From assembly GCF_013426205.1 (NCBI RefSeq), contig NC_089422.1:7963001-8027000 (forward strand): a DNA stretch of 64,000 bases, in the 5' to 3' direction. Shown here piece after piece: positions 32,403 to 42,703 of this stretch. Source of the stretch: Metarhizium brunneum. Lineage: Eukaryota > Ascomycota > Sordariomycetes > Hypocreales > Clavicipitaceae. The position numbers were made by a program, and so were the translations under genes. The notes below the pieces were generated by a model. It made no database searches. It worked only from the letters and a program-made list of their open reading frames with translations, and had not been told where the DNA came from. How positions within the stretch are numbered: the first letter of the stretch is position 1; every line of letters begins with the position of its first letter.

Positions 32403-34578
32403 TTAGTTGACCCTACTCTTCTTGACGTACTTCCTGGCAGGCAGCCTCTTCAACTTCATGGGCATGACAAACGCCACCGAGATGGCGGCCATGAAGATGC
32501 AAAACCCAAATGTCAACCTCAGCGACGCCTCGTACGCCCTGATGACCTGCTCCCGATACGGCTCGTCGAGCTGCGCGACCGCCTCGACCGATGCCCTCAC
32601 GCGGCGAATAACGGCATCCTTCAGCTCGCCGCTCACATAGTCCTCGAGGTAAAAGACGAGCGCGTTCTGAAGCAGCAGACTGCTCACGGCTATGCCGAGC
32701 ACCATGCCGAGACTGCGCCAGAGGATGAGCGTGCTCGACACGACTGCCTGTTCGGACTGCGGCGACGAGGCCAAGATGGCCATGAAGGTCCCTGGGAACT
32801 GGAAGCCGCCGCCAATGGACGACGGGAGCAGCGTGAGGAAGTAGGCGACGGAGGGGAGGCTGCGGCGCAGGGAGAAGAGGCAGATTGTGCCGACGAGGTA
32901 GCTGATTGCTCCGCAGACGAGGGGCCATTTGAGGCGGCGCGTCCATGTTATTGCGAAGCCGGTGAGGGCGCCGATGAAGGAGGACACGAGAGTTGGTGCG
33001 ACGAGGCGGAGGCCAGAGTCAGTCGCGGACATGAGGAGGACGGCTTGGAAGTAGAGCGGACTTTTTTTTTTGGCGTCCAGTTAGCGACGTGGCAACCTGT
33101 CTCTTGAATCAACCGCAGGGAGGGATTTTTTTTCGGGAATACTACGAAACAGGTTGGATGCATCGGTTGGGGACGTACATGTTGAAGAAGATGGCGTTGG
33201 AGAGCAAGGCGGCGATGGCGTTGGAAAAGACGAGATTCGAGCGCGGAGACTCTCGAATAAGACGCAGCGGCATGATGGGCTTGGAGACGCGGGACTCGAT
33301 CCATATAAATGCCGGGAAGCAGACGGCAAAGGTGATGAGCGAGGCAATGACAAATGGATGAGACCCTGCAATTTGTCAGTTGTTGTCCTGTCCCATCTTG
33401 ACTAACACGCCTTCTGTTGTGCTCACTTACATGGCATCACGTTACCGCCGAGATTCTGTACAACACATGGAGTCAGCCAAGGCCACAAACACAAGGCCGC
33501 AGGAATCAACAGCTTACCAGACCAAGTATAAGAAACGAAATGGCAACGGTTAGGAGCAGCGACCCCTTGCCATCAAACTCTCTGATGGCCTGCATCACCG
33601 TCTTCCTCTCCCCCATGATGCCCAAGTCAACCGGTATAGCCACGGCCGAGATGCACAGGCAGGTGACCAAGGGAGGGATCTGGATGCCGAACACCCATCT
33701 CCAGCCAAGTGCTTCTGCCATTGCGCCACCAAGAGCAGCTCCAAGGGCCGAACCCACTCCATAGATGATATTCATGTAGGACTGGTAGGCCCCTCGGCGT
33801 CTACAAAGCGTCAGCAAATCAAACTGGCCCGCACACAAGCTCCGGGCAATACACACTCAATGGGAACCAAATCACTCGTGATTATACTCCCGACCGTCAT
33901 GCTTCCTCCTGCGCCAAGGCCGCAGAATGCTCTCGCCGCTACGAAAGACTCGATGCTATCCGCCAACGCACACCACAGCGTGGCCAGGCCAAAGACGCCC
34001 AAGGACCCCAGGAACAAGGGTTTTCTGCCCACGGCGTCAGACAAGCGTCCCAGCAGCGGCTGAAAAGCGGTAGATGTCAGTAGAAATGCCGTGGACAGCC
34101 AGGATGCGGAGTTGGCAGCGCCAAAGTACGACGTGATGACGGGATGGGACGAGGCCATGATGGTGCCGTCGAAGCACCCGATGAAGTGGACCGTGAGAAT
34201 CTGCGAGAAGATGTACCAAAAGTGTGAGGGCGAAGTGCCGTTCAAGAAGAGGGCGGGCTCGGAATCAGTCAGAATGGAGCTCGTGGAAAGACCAGAGACG
34301 GAAGCCCGTGGACGGAGAAGCGGTGATCGTTCAGACGGCGCGGCTCCGTTTGGTACGCCCACCTCTGCGTGGTCACGACTGCGGCCGGTACACGATTGAT
34401 TTGATGCTACAGGCCGCAGCATGGCCAGATCTGCTGGCTCCGGCTCCAGAAGGGGACCAGAGGTCGGCAGAGAGCGGGAGAGCATGTCAATATCCGGTGC
34501 GTCGTCGGTGGCATGGCTGTTGATGGTGCGATAATGGCCCGGCACGCGCACGGCGGCGGCGTTTGTTGAAGCCTCCAT
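32403..34578 (-). CDS. MFS transporter, Fnx1/Vba vacuolar amino-acid type
   Basis: A 14-helix DHA2-group transporter; the closest named relatives import basic amino acids into the vacuole (Vba1-3, S. pombe Fnx1). CDS = complement(join(32403..33060, 33179..33365, 33431..33455, 33518..33800, 33857..34578)), 624 residues. Junctions restore DLVPIE-RRGAYQSYMNIIYG, FLILGL-NLGGNVMP-WSHPFVIAS and NAIFFN-IPLYFQAVLLM. The N-terminal tail of about 120 residues is polar, with ERSPLLRPR resembling a dileucine sorting signal for the vacuole. The signature FDGTIMASSHPVITSYF and motif A GRLSDAVGRKPLF are clear. Exon 3 is only 25 nt. The last acceptor lies directly after an A10 tract (AAAAAAAAAAG). It is convergent with CEF1 at 272 bp. 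Confidence 0.9.
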
Positions 34579-35298
34579 TATCCTGGCATGAGAGCGCCGA
34601 TCCAGTATTGATCTGGGCTTGGGGAAGCTTTCGTGCCGTTGGGCGATTCCTCGGATCGCCAGGATTGGCGGCGGTGAAGAAGGAGGCCGTCTTCGGCCGT
34701 CTTGGAGATGCCGAAGTGGATGCGGCCTTCAGATGCAATAACCTTTCAATCTTCCCCCCCTTCTTCTCGCTCTACCTCCGATTCGGCCACATGAACAAAC
34801 TACCAACCGCCGGCCTCTGCCTGCGCCCGCTTCCAAATTTGAAGCTTACTTTCATGTATGTACTCCGTGCGCCCTGCGATTCCCCGACCTCTTACAGCTC
34901 GTCCTACCGAGTACGAGTAGTAAGGCCCGGATAATTCCTCCTGCTGCCCACCGGGCGCATGTCTCACCCACCCCGGCCTGAGTCACCAATGGTAACTAAA
35001 GTGTATCTTGTGCAATAATGACTAGTCAAATATTATCTATGCAATTTTTTTTTTCATCGTCTCTGCTGTCTATCGTGTTTACTGGACCCGGTCCTTATAT
35101 CTGTGCGGCTCTGGTTGGGCAATTCCTCGCTCGAGGCACCGTCTCGCGGCCGCATCCGGCCCGCACACTGAGCCAGGTCATCCCAGTCATCCAGGTCCTA
35201 GTAGAACTCCGTATCACGTGTGGACTTCTGGTCTTGATGAAGCTGTTCTGACCAATAAGGTACAACTCCCAGGGGAGATGCGAGCAAAGGCTCTCTCT
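34579..35298. other. Gene-free stretch, 0.7 kb
   Basis: Between the start of the Vba-like gene and the end of the hexokinase-family gene. It includes a short T tract near 35046 and a TCACGTG core near 35213. No gene was recognised. Confidence 0.55.
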
Positions 35299-37163
35299 TC
35301 ACGTTTGTGAAGCCTGACTCGAGAGGGCCGCCGCAACCAAGATTCCAGCACCTGTAATTCCGCCGTCATGACATGGATTCATTGTCACTTTAAGAGGAAA
35401 GTGAATCCCGCATCTCTTCTTGACAAGCTGGTCCACGAAGTGTTGGCAGTCCACCAAATAGTCCTGGAAGTGCACAATACAGCCTCCAGTATAGCCGACC
35501 CCCAACTCGCGAATCTCTGACGTTGGAATTGGAGATGCCCCATCAACAGGAATTTCTTCCCCGAGAGTGAGCAACGCGAGAATGGCCGCTGCTATAATCC
35601 CGGCCGCCCGCACTTCAATGGCCTTGGAAATACGATACAATGCCTCGGCATGATGCTCCGTCCAAACGAATTGGGAGCCCGACGGTTCTGGAAACTCGGT
35701 CTTCAGAGTTGATAACAGGGCGGTGGGCTGTAGCGGCTTGAAGTGACTCAAAAACGTCGTCGTCAGACTATCCGGTTCCAAGATTTTTGGTGGTAGCAAA
35801 TCCCTCCCAACGTTCAGTCTGCTGGTCATGTAGTCGACCAGCATGATGCGTCCAAGCTCTCCAAGATATCGACCAGCCGTCATGTACTCCAGAGGTTGAA
35901 ATCCCGGCTTCTCATTTTTCGCACTGAGCTCATCGTCCCAGTCACTAATCAACCCAAGCTCGCGCATCGGCGGTGCCGTTCCGTTAATGCTCCATTCGGT
36001 ATTCACCGCAATCTTCGCATCTTCTACCTTCTCGCCAGGCAGAACATTCACGTTTTTAGGTCGTTTGCTAGGGTGAAGAAGGCTGAGCTTAACAGGGATT
36101 GTAGCATTGCTCCCAGTTCCCAGTATCAGACCCATTGCGGCACGACGGTGGGCCAGTCTGTCATAATTGAAGATGAAGGATATTAGCGTGGAGACCGAGT
36201 CATTAGCAATGGCGGCAACATAAATGGTCGGCAGGTTGTCGCCTCTGTGCTTATCGTACGCGGCTTGAAGGCGTATTCCAAGGTCAACATGGGGGGGGAG
36301 GGCAAAGCCTTTGCCCATGGAGGAAATAATTGCTTTCTCTAGTGATGGTTGTTCGACCGGGAAACTAAATGTGATGCCAAGAGGGAGTGGTGTCTCGATG
36401 GAGAGGTTGAATGCTTTGCATCCTTCTTCAACGACCTCGGCAATACACTTTCCAATCCAAAGAAAGAGACTGTCAGCATTGTCGCTCTTGAGATGATTTG
36501 AAATTGGCCATGACTTCTCCAGCTGTCGGTGTAAGCGGCCTGTGGGCAATGTTGGGACAGCCTGGTCCTCGTCACTGCTGCTAATTGCACCGTTTATCCC
36601 ATTGATGCCATTACTTGTCGTCGTGGCGCCATGGCTTGCAGATATGGCAGATTCAACTGTTAGCAATTCTACAAAGCCAACTCTCAAATTGGTCCCCCCG
36701 CTGCGATGAGATTAGCTAGACAGAACGGCGCCAATACTTCCAAATTATCTTTTTTTTGGAGCTTCACATGCTTACATGTCGATAGCAAGGTGCCTGCATA
36801 ACGGAAATTTGTTAGCTCGAGTATTAGATGCTTGGTTGGAAGAAGTGCAGCATTGTTCAAATTGACATGTTGAAGTCGATTAGATGAGGAGAAATGGTGC
36901 TCCTTCAAAGTATCCGTGGCATTTCAAGTGACAACGAAAGGTTGAATAAGATTGGCAGCTTACCGTCCGTGGCCATAGTCTTCCACAGGGCGTAAAATGG
37001 ACTCGGAGATGGGGGTCGGCAAAAACTGATCCAAGGACTCTGCGGAGAGATGGGTAAAGTTTTGCAAAAATCGCTCCGATAGGACGTGGCATTTTTGGAC
37101 GTCAATGCTCATGGGTTCCAGAAAGGCACCAAGGAGAGCTAATTGCTCCGGTGTCGAAGCCAT
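35299..37163 (-). CDS. Hexokinase-family sugar kinase, N-acetylglucosamine-kinase-like
   Basis: It phosphorylates a hexose or hexosamine with ATP in the cytosol. CDS = complement(join(35299..36700, 36776..36793, 36964..37163)), 539 residues. An 18-nt exon completes the phosphate-1 loop: GRHLAID-IGGTNLRVGFVEL (about 66-84). Other hexokinase motifs are LGITFSFP (about 180-187), KGFAL, the catalytic-base region ANDSVSTL with D240, GLILGTGSNAT (about 263-273), GRYLGELGRIML and DGGITGAGILVAA. The GTGSNAT(I)P.KLS form and GVGYTGGCIVHFQDY differ from glucose hexokinases and resemble fungal GlcNAc kinases (Nag5/Hxk type). A Ser/Asn/Gly-rich insert lies at about 94-127. No other GlcNAc catabolic gene (deacetylase, deaminase, transporter) is adjacent, so substrate remains inferred. 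Confidence 0.86.
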
Positions 37164-39241
37164 GATAATAGCTGGTCAACCGATACAAGCGATTCGATTT
37201 GATATATGATGACCGACAGCGGCAGGTGCCACTCACGGCCATGAGTCCGCGACGGAGAAGCGGAAGGAGCACCTGAGCGAACGAGGCAGAGAGTGCGATG
37301 CTTCGTTCAAGGGAAGCGGCCGACCCTCACTTTCATGTTTGCCAACCCAGTCTCTGAGGTAAGATCTTTGATCGATGGAACCAACCTCCGTTGCGGCGTT
37401 ACGGCACCACCAAACAAGGCGCGCGATCGGATATTAATACCCTGTGCTCCTTGCTCGCTCCTCGAGTGCTCCCTGTTGAGATGGGGGTGGTGACAAGGCC
37501 ACGCCACAAAGTTGCACCCACACTAGAGAGAGCGCGCGACAGAGAGTGAGGGCGTGACAAAGGGAGGGTTAGAGCCTTGTACCGGCTCCATCAGGGCATT
37601 CACATTCAGCATCTGGATGCTGCCACACTGCCAGCGGGCGCCAAACAGCTCAACATGCCATTGAGTGGCCACTCCCTTCATACCAAAGTACTACCACCTA
37701 CGACTCACCAAACTCAGCTTGCTTCGCAGATGAATGCGCCAAGACCCCTGTGACGATCCGCCAGCGATGCGGGGCTTGGAGAAACAAGCTGGAGCCAGCA
37801 TTAATAACGAACCAGGAGTTCTGATGAACTGTTGGCTCAAGTCAAGCGTCTGGTTGATTCACCGACATCACGAAGAGGACCATTAGGGAGGGGCAACAAA
37901 GGGGCCCAAGGTTTTTGCAGATGCAACGTGGGACCAGCACGAAAGGGAAGCCTGGAAGAACCATGGATGATACCTGCTGCGACCCCCGCATTATGATAAT
38001 ATCTCCCCGTCTTGCTTTGTGCAGAAGTCAACCAGACTTGATTTGTTTGGGGACATTCTTTCATTATCCGGATGCGAGTAGGAAATCACGCCGTTCATAG
38101 ATTCTAACAACAGGAAAGAGACCCGGAATACGTGGTGGTGTGTATCCCGCTCACAACTGAATAGTGCGCTCCCCCGAACATTAAATCTAATCATGCAATT
38201 TTCTGTCCAATATGAAGCGTTTCGTGTTTGTCTCCCCGGCAGCCACGCTATTTCCTTCGTGGGTCAATCTCCGTACCTGGGAGGTTCAGCCAGTCCTAGG
38301 GCTAAGTACATAGGTAAGTAATATGTATTCATGTATTCATCTTCCGAGATCCGACATCCAGATCCGCAGCGTGCGTTTAATGGTGGTACTACGGAGTGAT
38401 TAGCTGAGGGGTTTCATATTGACACTCCTATTACAAATATACATATGGACCGTCATGGATTTGGAAGGAATTTACATGTGCAAAGAAAAAAGTCGTTCGT
38501 CTTCGACAAAGCATGAACCGACAATCAGCAAATGCTCGACTATTGCAAGACGCCTCATAACTTGTCAGCCACTAGCACGCGGGTCTCTATAAACGGAAGC
38601 TTCAGCGAATGGTAATATCCCCACGGCTTCAAAATGGTCTGGTCTTTTTCCATCGGCCCAACAGGCGGTTTCAGGCCGAATCCACCAGCCACGACTCCAG
38701 AGTCGGAGTCCAGACACATGGGACAGCAAAGCCACGGGTCCAAATGTTACTGTCTCTGCCAAATCCACATCCACACCTGCGACAATGCGGACTGTACATG
38801 TACGGAATAGTACTCCGTACTCCGTAACCATATGTACATGGCCCGCACGCATACAACCACATGCAAAACACACCGCGCGCAGCTAGTACCGAAGCTTGTT
38901 CCGTCCCCACGACTCGTCTGCCCTCCACCCAACTCCTCCTGATTGTGCTCCGTACTCATCATACCTTCAGATCTTCAATAGCCGACCCCAACCCACTTGC
39001 TCTTTGTAGTAGGTAGCATCCGCTCGTGTGGTCTAATAGGACGTCCCCGTTGCACAACGAGACGATTCTGCAACAACCTCGCTGCCCTGAGACAGTGACC
39101 TAGGACCTGGACGTTTGGTCTACACTCGAAACTCCCCAATCAACGGGACCATCTTGCGAAGCGAGAAGCGACGAGGCGCACATCTGCAGCGACGTTGGCC
39201 GCGGTAGACGAAGCCGAAGAATACTAGGAGTCGTTCCAGCT
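37164..39241. other. Divergent intergenic region, 2.1 kb
   Basis: Shared upstream region of the sugar kinase and the GILT-like gene. It contains two overlapping copies of TACTCCGTA at 38811-38826 and short direct repeats of ATGTATTC near 38325. No coding region or RNA gene was recognised. Confidence 0.55.
38811..38826. repeat. Overlapping TACTCCGTA pair
   Basis: Two copies of the 9-mer overlap by two bases (38811-38819 and 38818-38826). The same 9-mer recurs elsewhere in gene-free parts of this window. Confidence 0.85.
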
Positions 39242-40201
39242 ATGGATGGCAAGCAACAACTGGCCCAGGGCATTTCCAGCGAGAGTCTAAGGCATTCATC
39301 GTCCATGTCGTCAATATCCCGCCTCCGCAGGTTTCTGCTTCCTATGCTGGCCATCATCTTGTTGCTCCGGGGCGTCTATGATATCTCATACCGGTACAAG
39401 TTCGCCGGCCCAGGCATCACTCATCTAGTGCCTCTGGAGGCTCATATTATTAGTAAATGCCCGGATACTAGAGTAAGTGCAACGGCACATAGACAACAAG
39501 CTTATCCCGTGTCGGCTCGGCTGTTACTAATACTCCGATTAGGATGCTTTGAGGGAGCTGATCCTTCCTGTGATGCAGCGGGTGTATGACAAGGTCGACT
39601 TTAAGCTTAATTATATTGGAACGTACGTTCTTCCCATAGTCCAGCGGTGCGGAATATCCGGAAACTAATGTATCTGGAACAACAGTCCAACGGCCGATGA
39701 CGGCGTCGAGTGCAAGCATGGACCCTCTGAATGCATGGGCAACATCATCGAGCTTTGCACTCGCGAACTCTACCCGGACCCAAAGATCAACCTCGGCTTT
39801 ATTATGTGCTTGACCAAGGACTATCCACACATCCCCGAACGGGCTCTAGTCGAAGACTGCGCATTAGAGCACGCTATCGATATTAGAGCTATCAACGAGT
39901 GCGCCGCCAGAGATGACGGTGCCTATGGCATGGGTCTTTTGCGAAACAGCATCCAGCGGACCACGGACGTAAGTAATCGATTCTGCAGACAATGCGCCAT
40001 ACTATACCACTGTCAGTATAGCAAAGTAGCCAGAGAACAACTGACTGATCTGCGTAGGCCAATGTTACCATAAGCTGCACGGTTCGACTCAACGAGGAAA
40101 TCTATTGCATTCGAGACGGCGGGGAATGGAAGGACTGCCCTCATGGGCCAGGCGTAAACGATCTTGTTCTTGCTATCGAGAAGCTCTACCGCTCTTCTTA
40201 A
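39242..40201 (+). CDS. GILT-like (gamma-interferon-inducible lysosomal thiol reductase family) membrane protein
   Basis: The family is named for lysosomal thiol reductases with a thioredoxin-like fold. CDS = join(39242..39472, 39543..39622, 39686..39968, 40058..40201), 245 residues. A membrane anchor or uncleaved signal lies at about 31-48 (FLLPMLAIILLLRGVY), so the rest is lumenal or extracellular. The fold core is VPLEAHIISKCPDTRDALRELILPVMQ, then LNYIGTPTADDGVECKHGPSECMGNIIELC and further cysteines (IMCLTKDY, VEDCALEH, ISCTVRL, IYCIRDG, KDCPHGPG). Classical GILT has a CxxC pair; here the position reads C73-P-D-T, so the second cysteine is absent. Reductase activity by the classical route is therefore doubtful. 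All junctions are GT-AG. The stop codon lies 29 bp inside the opposing DcpS coding region. Confidence 0.85.
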
Positions 40202-41224
40202 GCGGCTCATATACTTCTGTCCATAATTCACTGGCCTCGCCAAGAGTATACGTCATTGACACAGCATCCATCCCTGCCTCTTCATCCCCAGCCATGACCT
40301 TGAGCATCTCTATAAGCACATCGAGCCCGAAAGCCTTGCCCGTCGCCTGAGTGGCGCCAGCCTCGAGCGCAACATGGACAATGTGAATGTGGAAGTGGTA
40401 GTACGTGGGCTGGTAGTGCACGTAGAGCTTCAGCTGGTCCGGTTCGATGGATGGATACGTCTCGACGGTGGCGGATATGAGCTTGTTCTTCATGTGCTCC
40501 AGCCAAGGGATATGCTTCTTCTTTAGGTCTCGCAGGGACCAAATGTCGCGCCGTTCCACAATCGCCAGCAGGTGCAGCGCTTCTAGCGTGCTGCGGTCCC
40601 AGTTCAGGTCGGGCAAGAGCAGGAAGCCCTCGTCACCCGCTTCCCCCAGCTTCGTTCTATAAATGACGTCTTCTACTTCCTTTCGACCCTCGATAATGTT
40701 GAACACCCAGTTTAGTCTTCCTTGGTCTCGCTTGCTCTGCATGTACGGTCTAATACTGGCTCTATATATCTCTGGCGTTTCCGTAACAAATCGAACCTGT
40801 TGCTTGCTGTACTTTTGAACATGTGTCTCTGTGCATGGGTAGATCAAGTTGATTTTTAAATCGGCAAAGAAGCCGGCTTTTTCCTTGTTGGACTCCTCTT
40901 CGTCGTCGCTGCCTGTCCGTGCCATGCTCCAGCTGTATATGTCGTTGGCGCCGAGGTTCTTTAGTCTAGCGAGGGAGGACGGGATGCGGCCGAGATACTT
41001 GTCGGATGTAGGGAACGGGGCACGTTCGACGATGAGGAGCGCGGGCTCGTTGTCGATGGTGCCGTACATGGATGTCCGTCTGCCGGCCTGGTCTGCAAAA
41101 TTTTGAAACGGTTAAGCAGTCTTCGCTTGGTGAAGGTGCACGAAAGCGATGTACCTTGGTTGAGGACGCGTTCCAGCTGGAACTTGGGCACGAGGGCTTC
41201 AGCCCGGGCGTTGAACTCGGCCAT
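40173..41224 (-). CDS. Scavenger mRNA-decapping enzyme DcpS
   Basis: A HIT-family pyrophosphatase hydrolysing the m7GpppN cap left after 3'-5' mRNA decay. CDS = complement(join(40173..41092, 41155..41224)), 329 residues. The junction gives FQLERVLNQ-DQAGRRTSMYGTID. The start is ATG 41222-41224 (MAEFNARAEALV). The N-terminal domain-swapped part is about 1-150; the C-terminal HIT domain has YYHFHIHIVHV with H256, H258 and H260, H258 being the expected nucleophile. LPDLNWDR and WLEHMKNKL are further DcpS signatures. The last coding 29 bp overlap the last exon of the GILT-like gene on the other strand. Confidence 0.95.
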
Positions 41225-42703
41225 TGTGCTGCGGTGGGCTGGAGCTCCTGGAGGCCGTAGGGACGCACAATGCGGCTTCAATCGATCTTGGTGGATTCCG
41301 CTTCGTCGATTTGGTTCCACGGAGCTTCAGAGACGTAGAGTTGGTGGGTGGTAATTTGTAGCTTTTTGTTGACTTCTCTTGTTCTACCTTCTATCCCCTC
41401 GAGCCCCGCTATGGTGCCTGCCGGAGGCGGGTAAGTCGGTGAGCTCCAGGTTCAATGTTCCCCAGATGATCGACGTCAATGAATACTCCGTGGCAGAGCC
41501 GGTGCCAGGGTCGCCGGGTTAATTGCAGTAGCCATGAGGTATCCAAGCTGCTATTTACGAATGAGAGAGAACCAGCGGTGCCCTGAAAACAATGGCACTG
41601 GGTTGTATGTCCTCGGGAAAGTCAGGCCTCTCCAGGTCTTCAAACCAAAAGACTTCCAAATAGCCAACGGTACAATACGTTTGCCCACATATTCAAATGC
41701 TCGCCATTGTCACGTCGTGCCCCGAAGCAATTGCTTGGTATTCAATCCTGGGCACCCACCATTGGGCCACCAACGAAGCTTTTACACCTTAAATAGTCGT
41801 TGGCCAAGGCGGCAACGGTAAATACCGGCAATCCTATTATGAACTGCTAGCGGCGAATTCTACGCCTTTGAAATAGACAGTCTGGCGGGAATGGAATCAT
41901 GGCAGGGTGGCACCGTGGCCGCCTCTCTTATAAATAGCCTTATCGTATATGACCTAAGAGAACTCAAATCAACGGTATATCACCCATACCGCTACAAACA
42001 CGTCACAAAGAATTGTGTCGTCTCAGGAAGGTATCCATTGGTATCTAAACTACGTAAGTAAATCAGGAGTTTGCGTCTCCTCTCGTATGACTATGTCCAG
42101 GTATTGCCTCATGTAGGCCGTGAAATATATTTTTCGAACCTCCAAGCACTTCCTCTTACCACCGCTACAATAACAATCGCAACGGATGGCGAGTCTCCGG
42201 TAGAATTATGCCATCTTCCAGGCAAAGTTAATTATCAAACATTATTCGACCACCAGTCATTCATGCTGTTGGTCTTTCGCCTCGGCCTCGACGTAACGCC
42301 AGTTAATGCTCATATGGGTACTCGAATCAAGAATAATAGACCAAGTGATCGGAGGTAATAAAAGAATTACAATTATTCGCGCCTGATGTATCTCGTCAAA
42401 ATTACGCGCGCACATGAAAACGGCCAACGAATAGGTCCAGGTAACAGGCATGATAGTGGCTAGGACGTCGGACGCTCGCTCATTTGTCGTGATGCTGAAA
42501 GGCTGCGGTTGATTTCGTCGAAGAAACAGATTATGTACATCGCTCAACATTGCGATTGAGATGGCGAAATGATGAGCTGCTGTAGTGCAGAGGTGCAGCT
42601 GCAACTGGCTACGAGCAGGGTTGGTGCAAGCAGTTCGCTATGTACATGGAGACGAAACTGTCGCAAAGTCGGATTTGGCGGAACGGGTCTGAGTTCCCTA
42701 ATA
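41225..42703. other. Gene-free stretch, 1.5 kb
   Basis: Between the DcpS start and the 3' end of the SH3 membrane-protein gene. Plus-strand open stretches at about 41840-42062 and 42071-42358 are AT-richer than their surroundings, but have no recognisable motif and no good splice joining. I therefore do not call a gene. Confidence 0.45.

Noticed and set aside
37915..38194. Short frames on both strands between the sugar kinase and the GILT-like gene
   Set aside because: Each is under 70 codons with no motif, and they sit in an expected promoter region.
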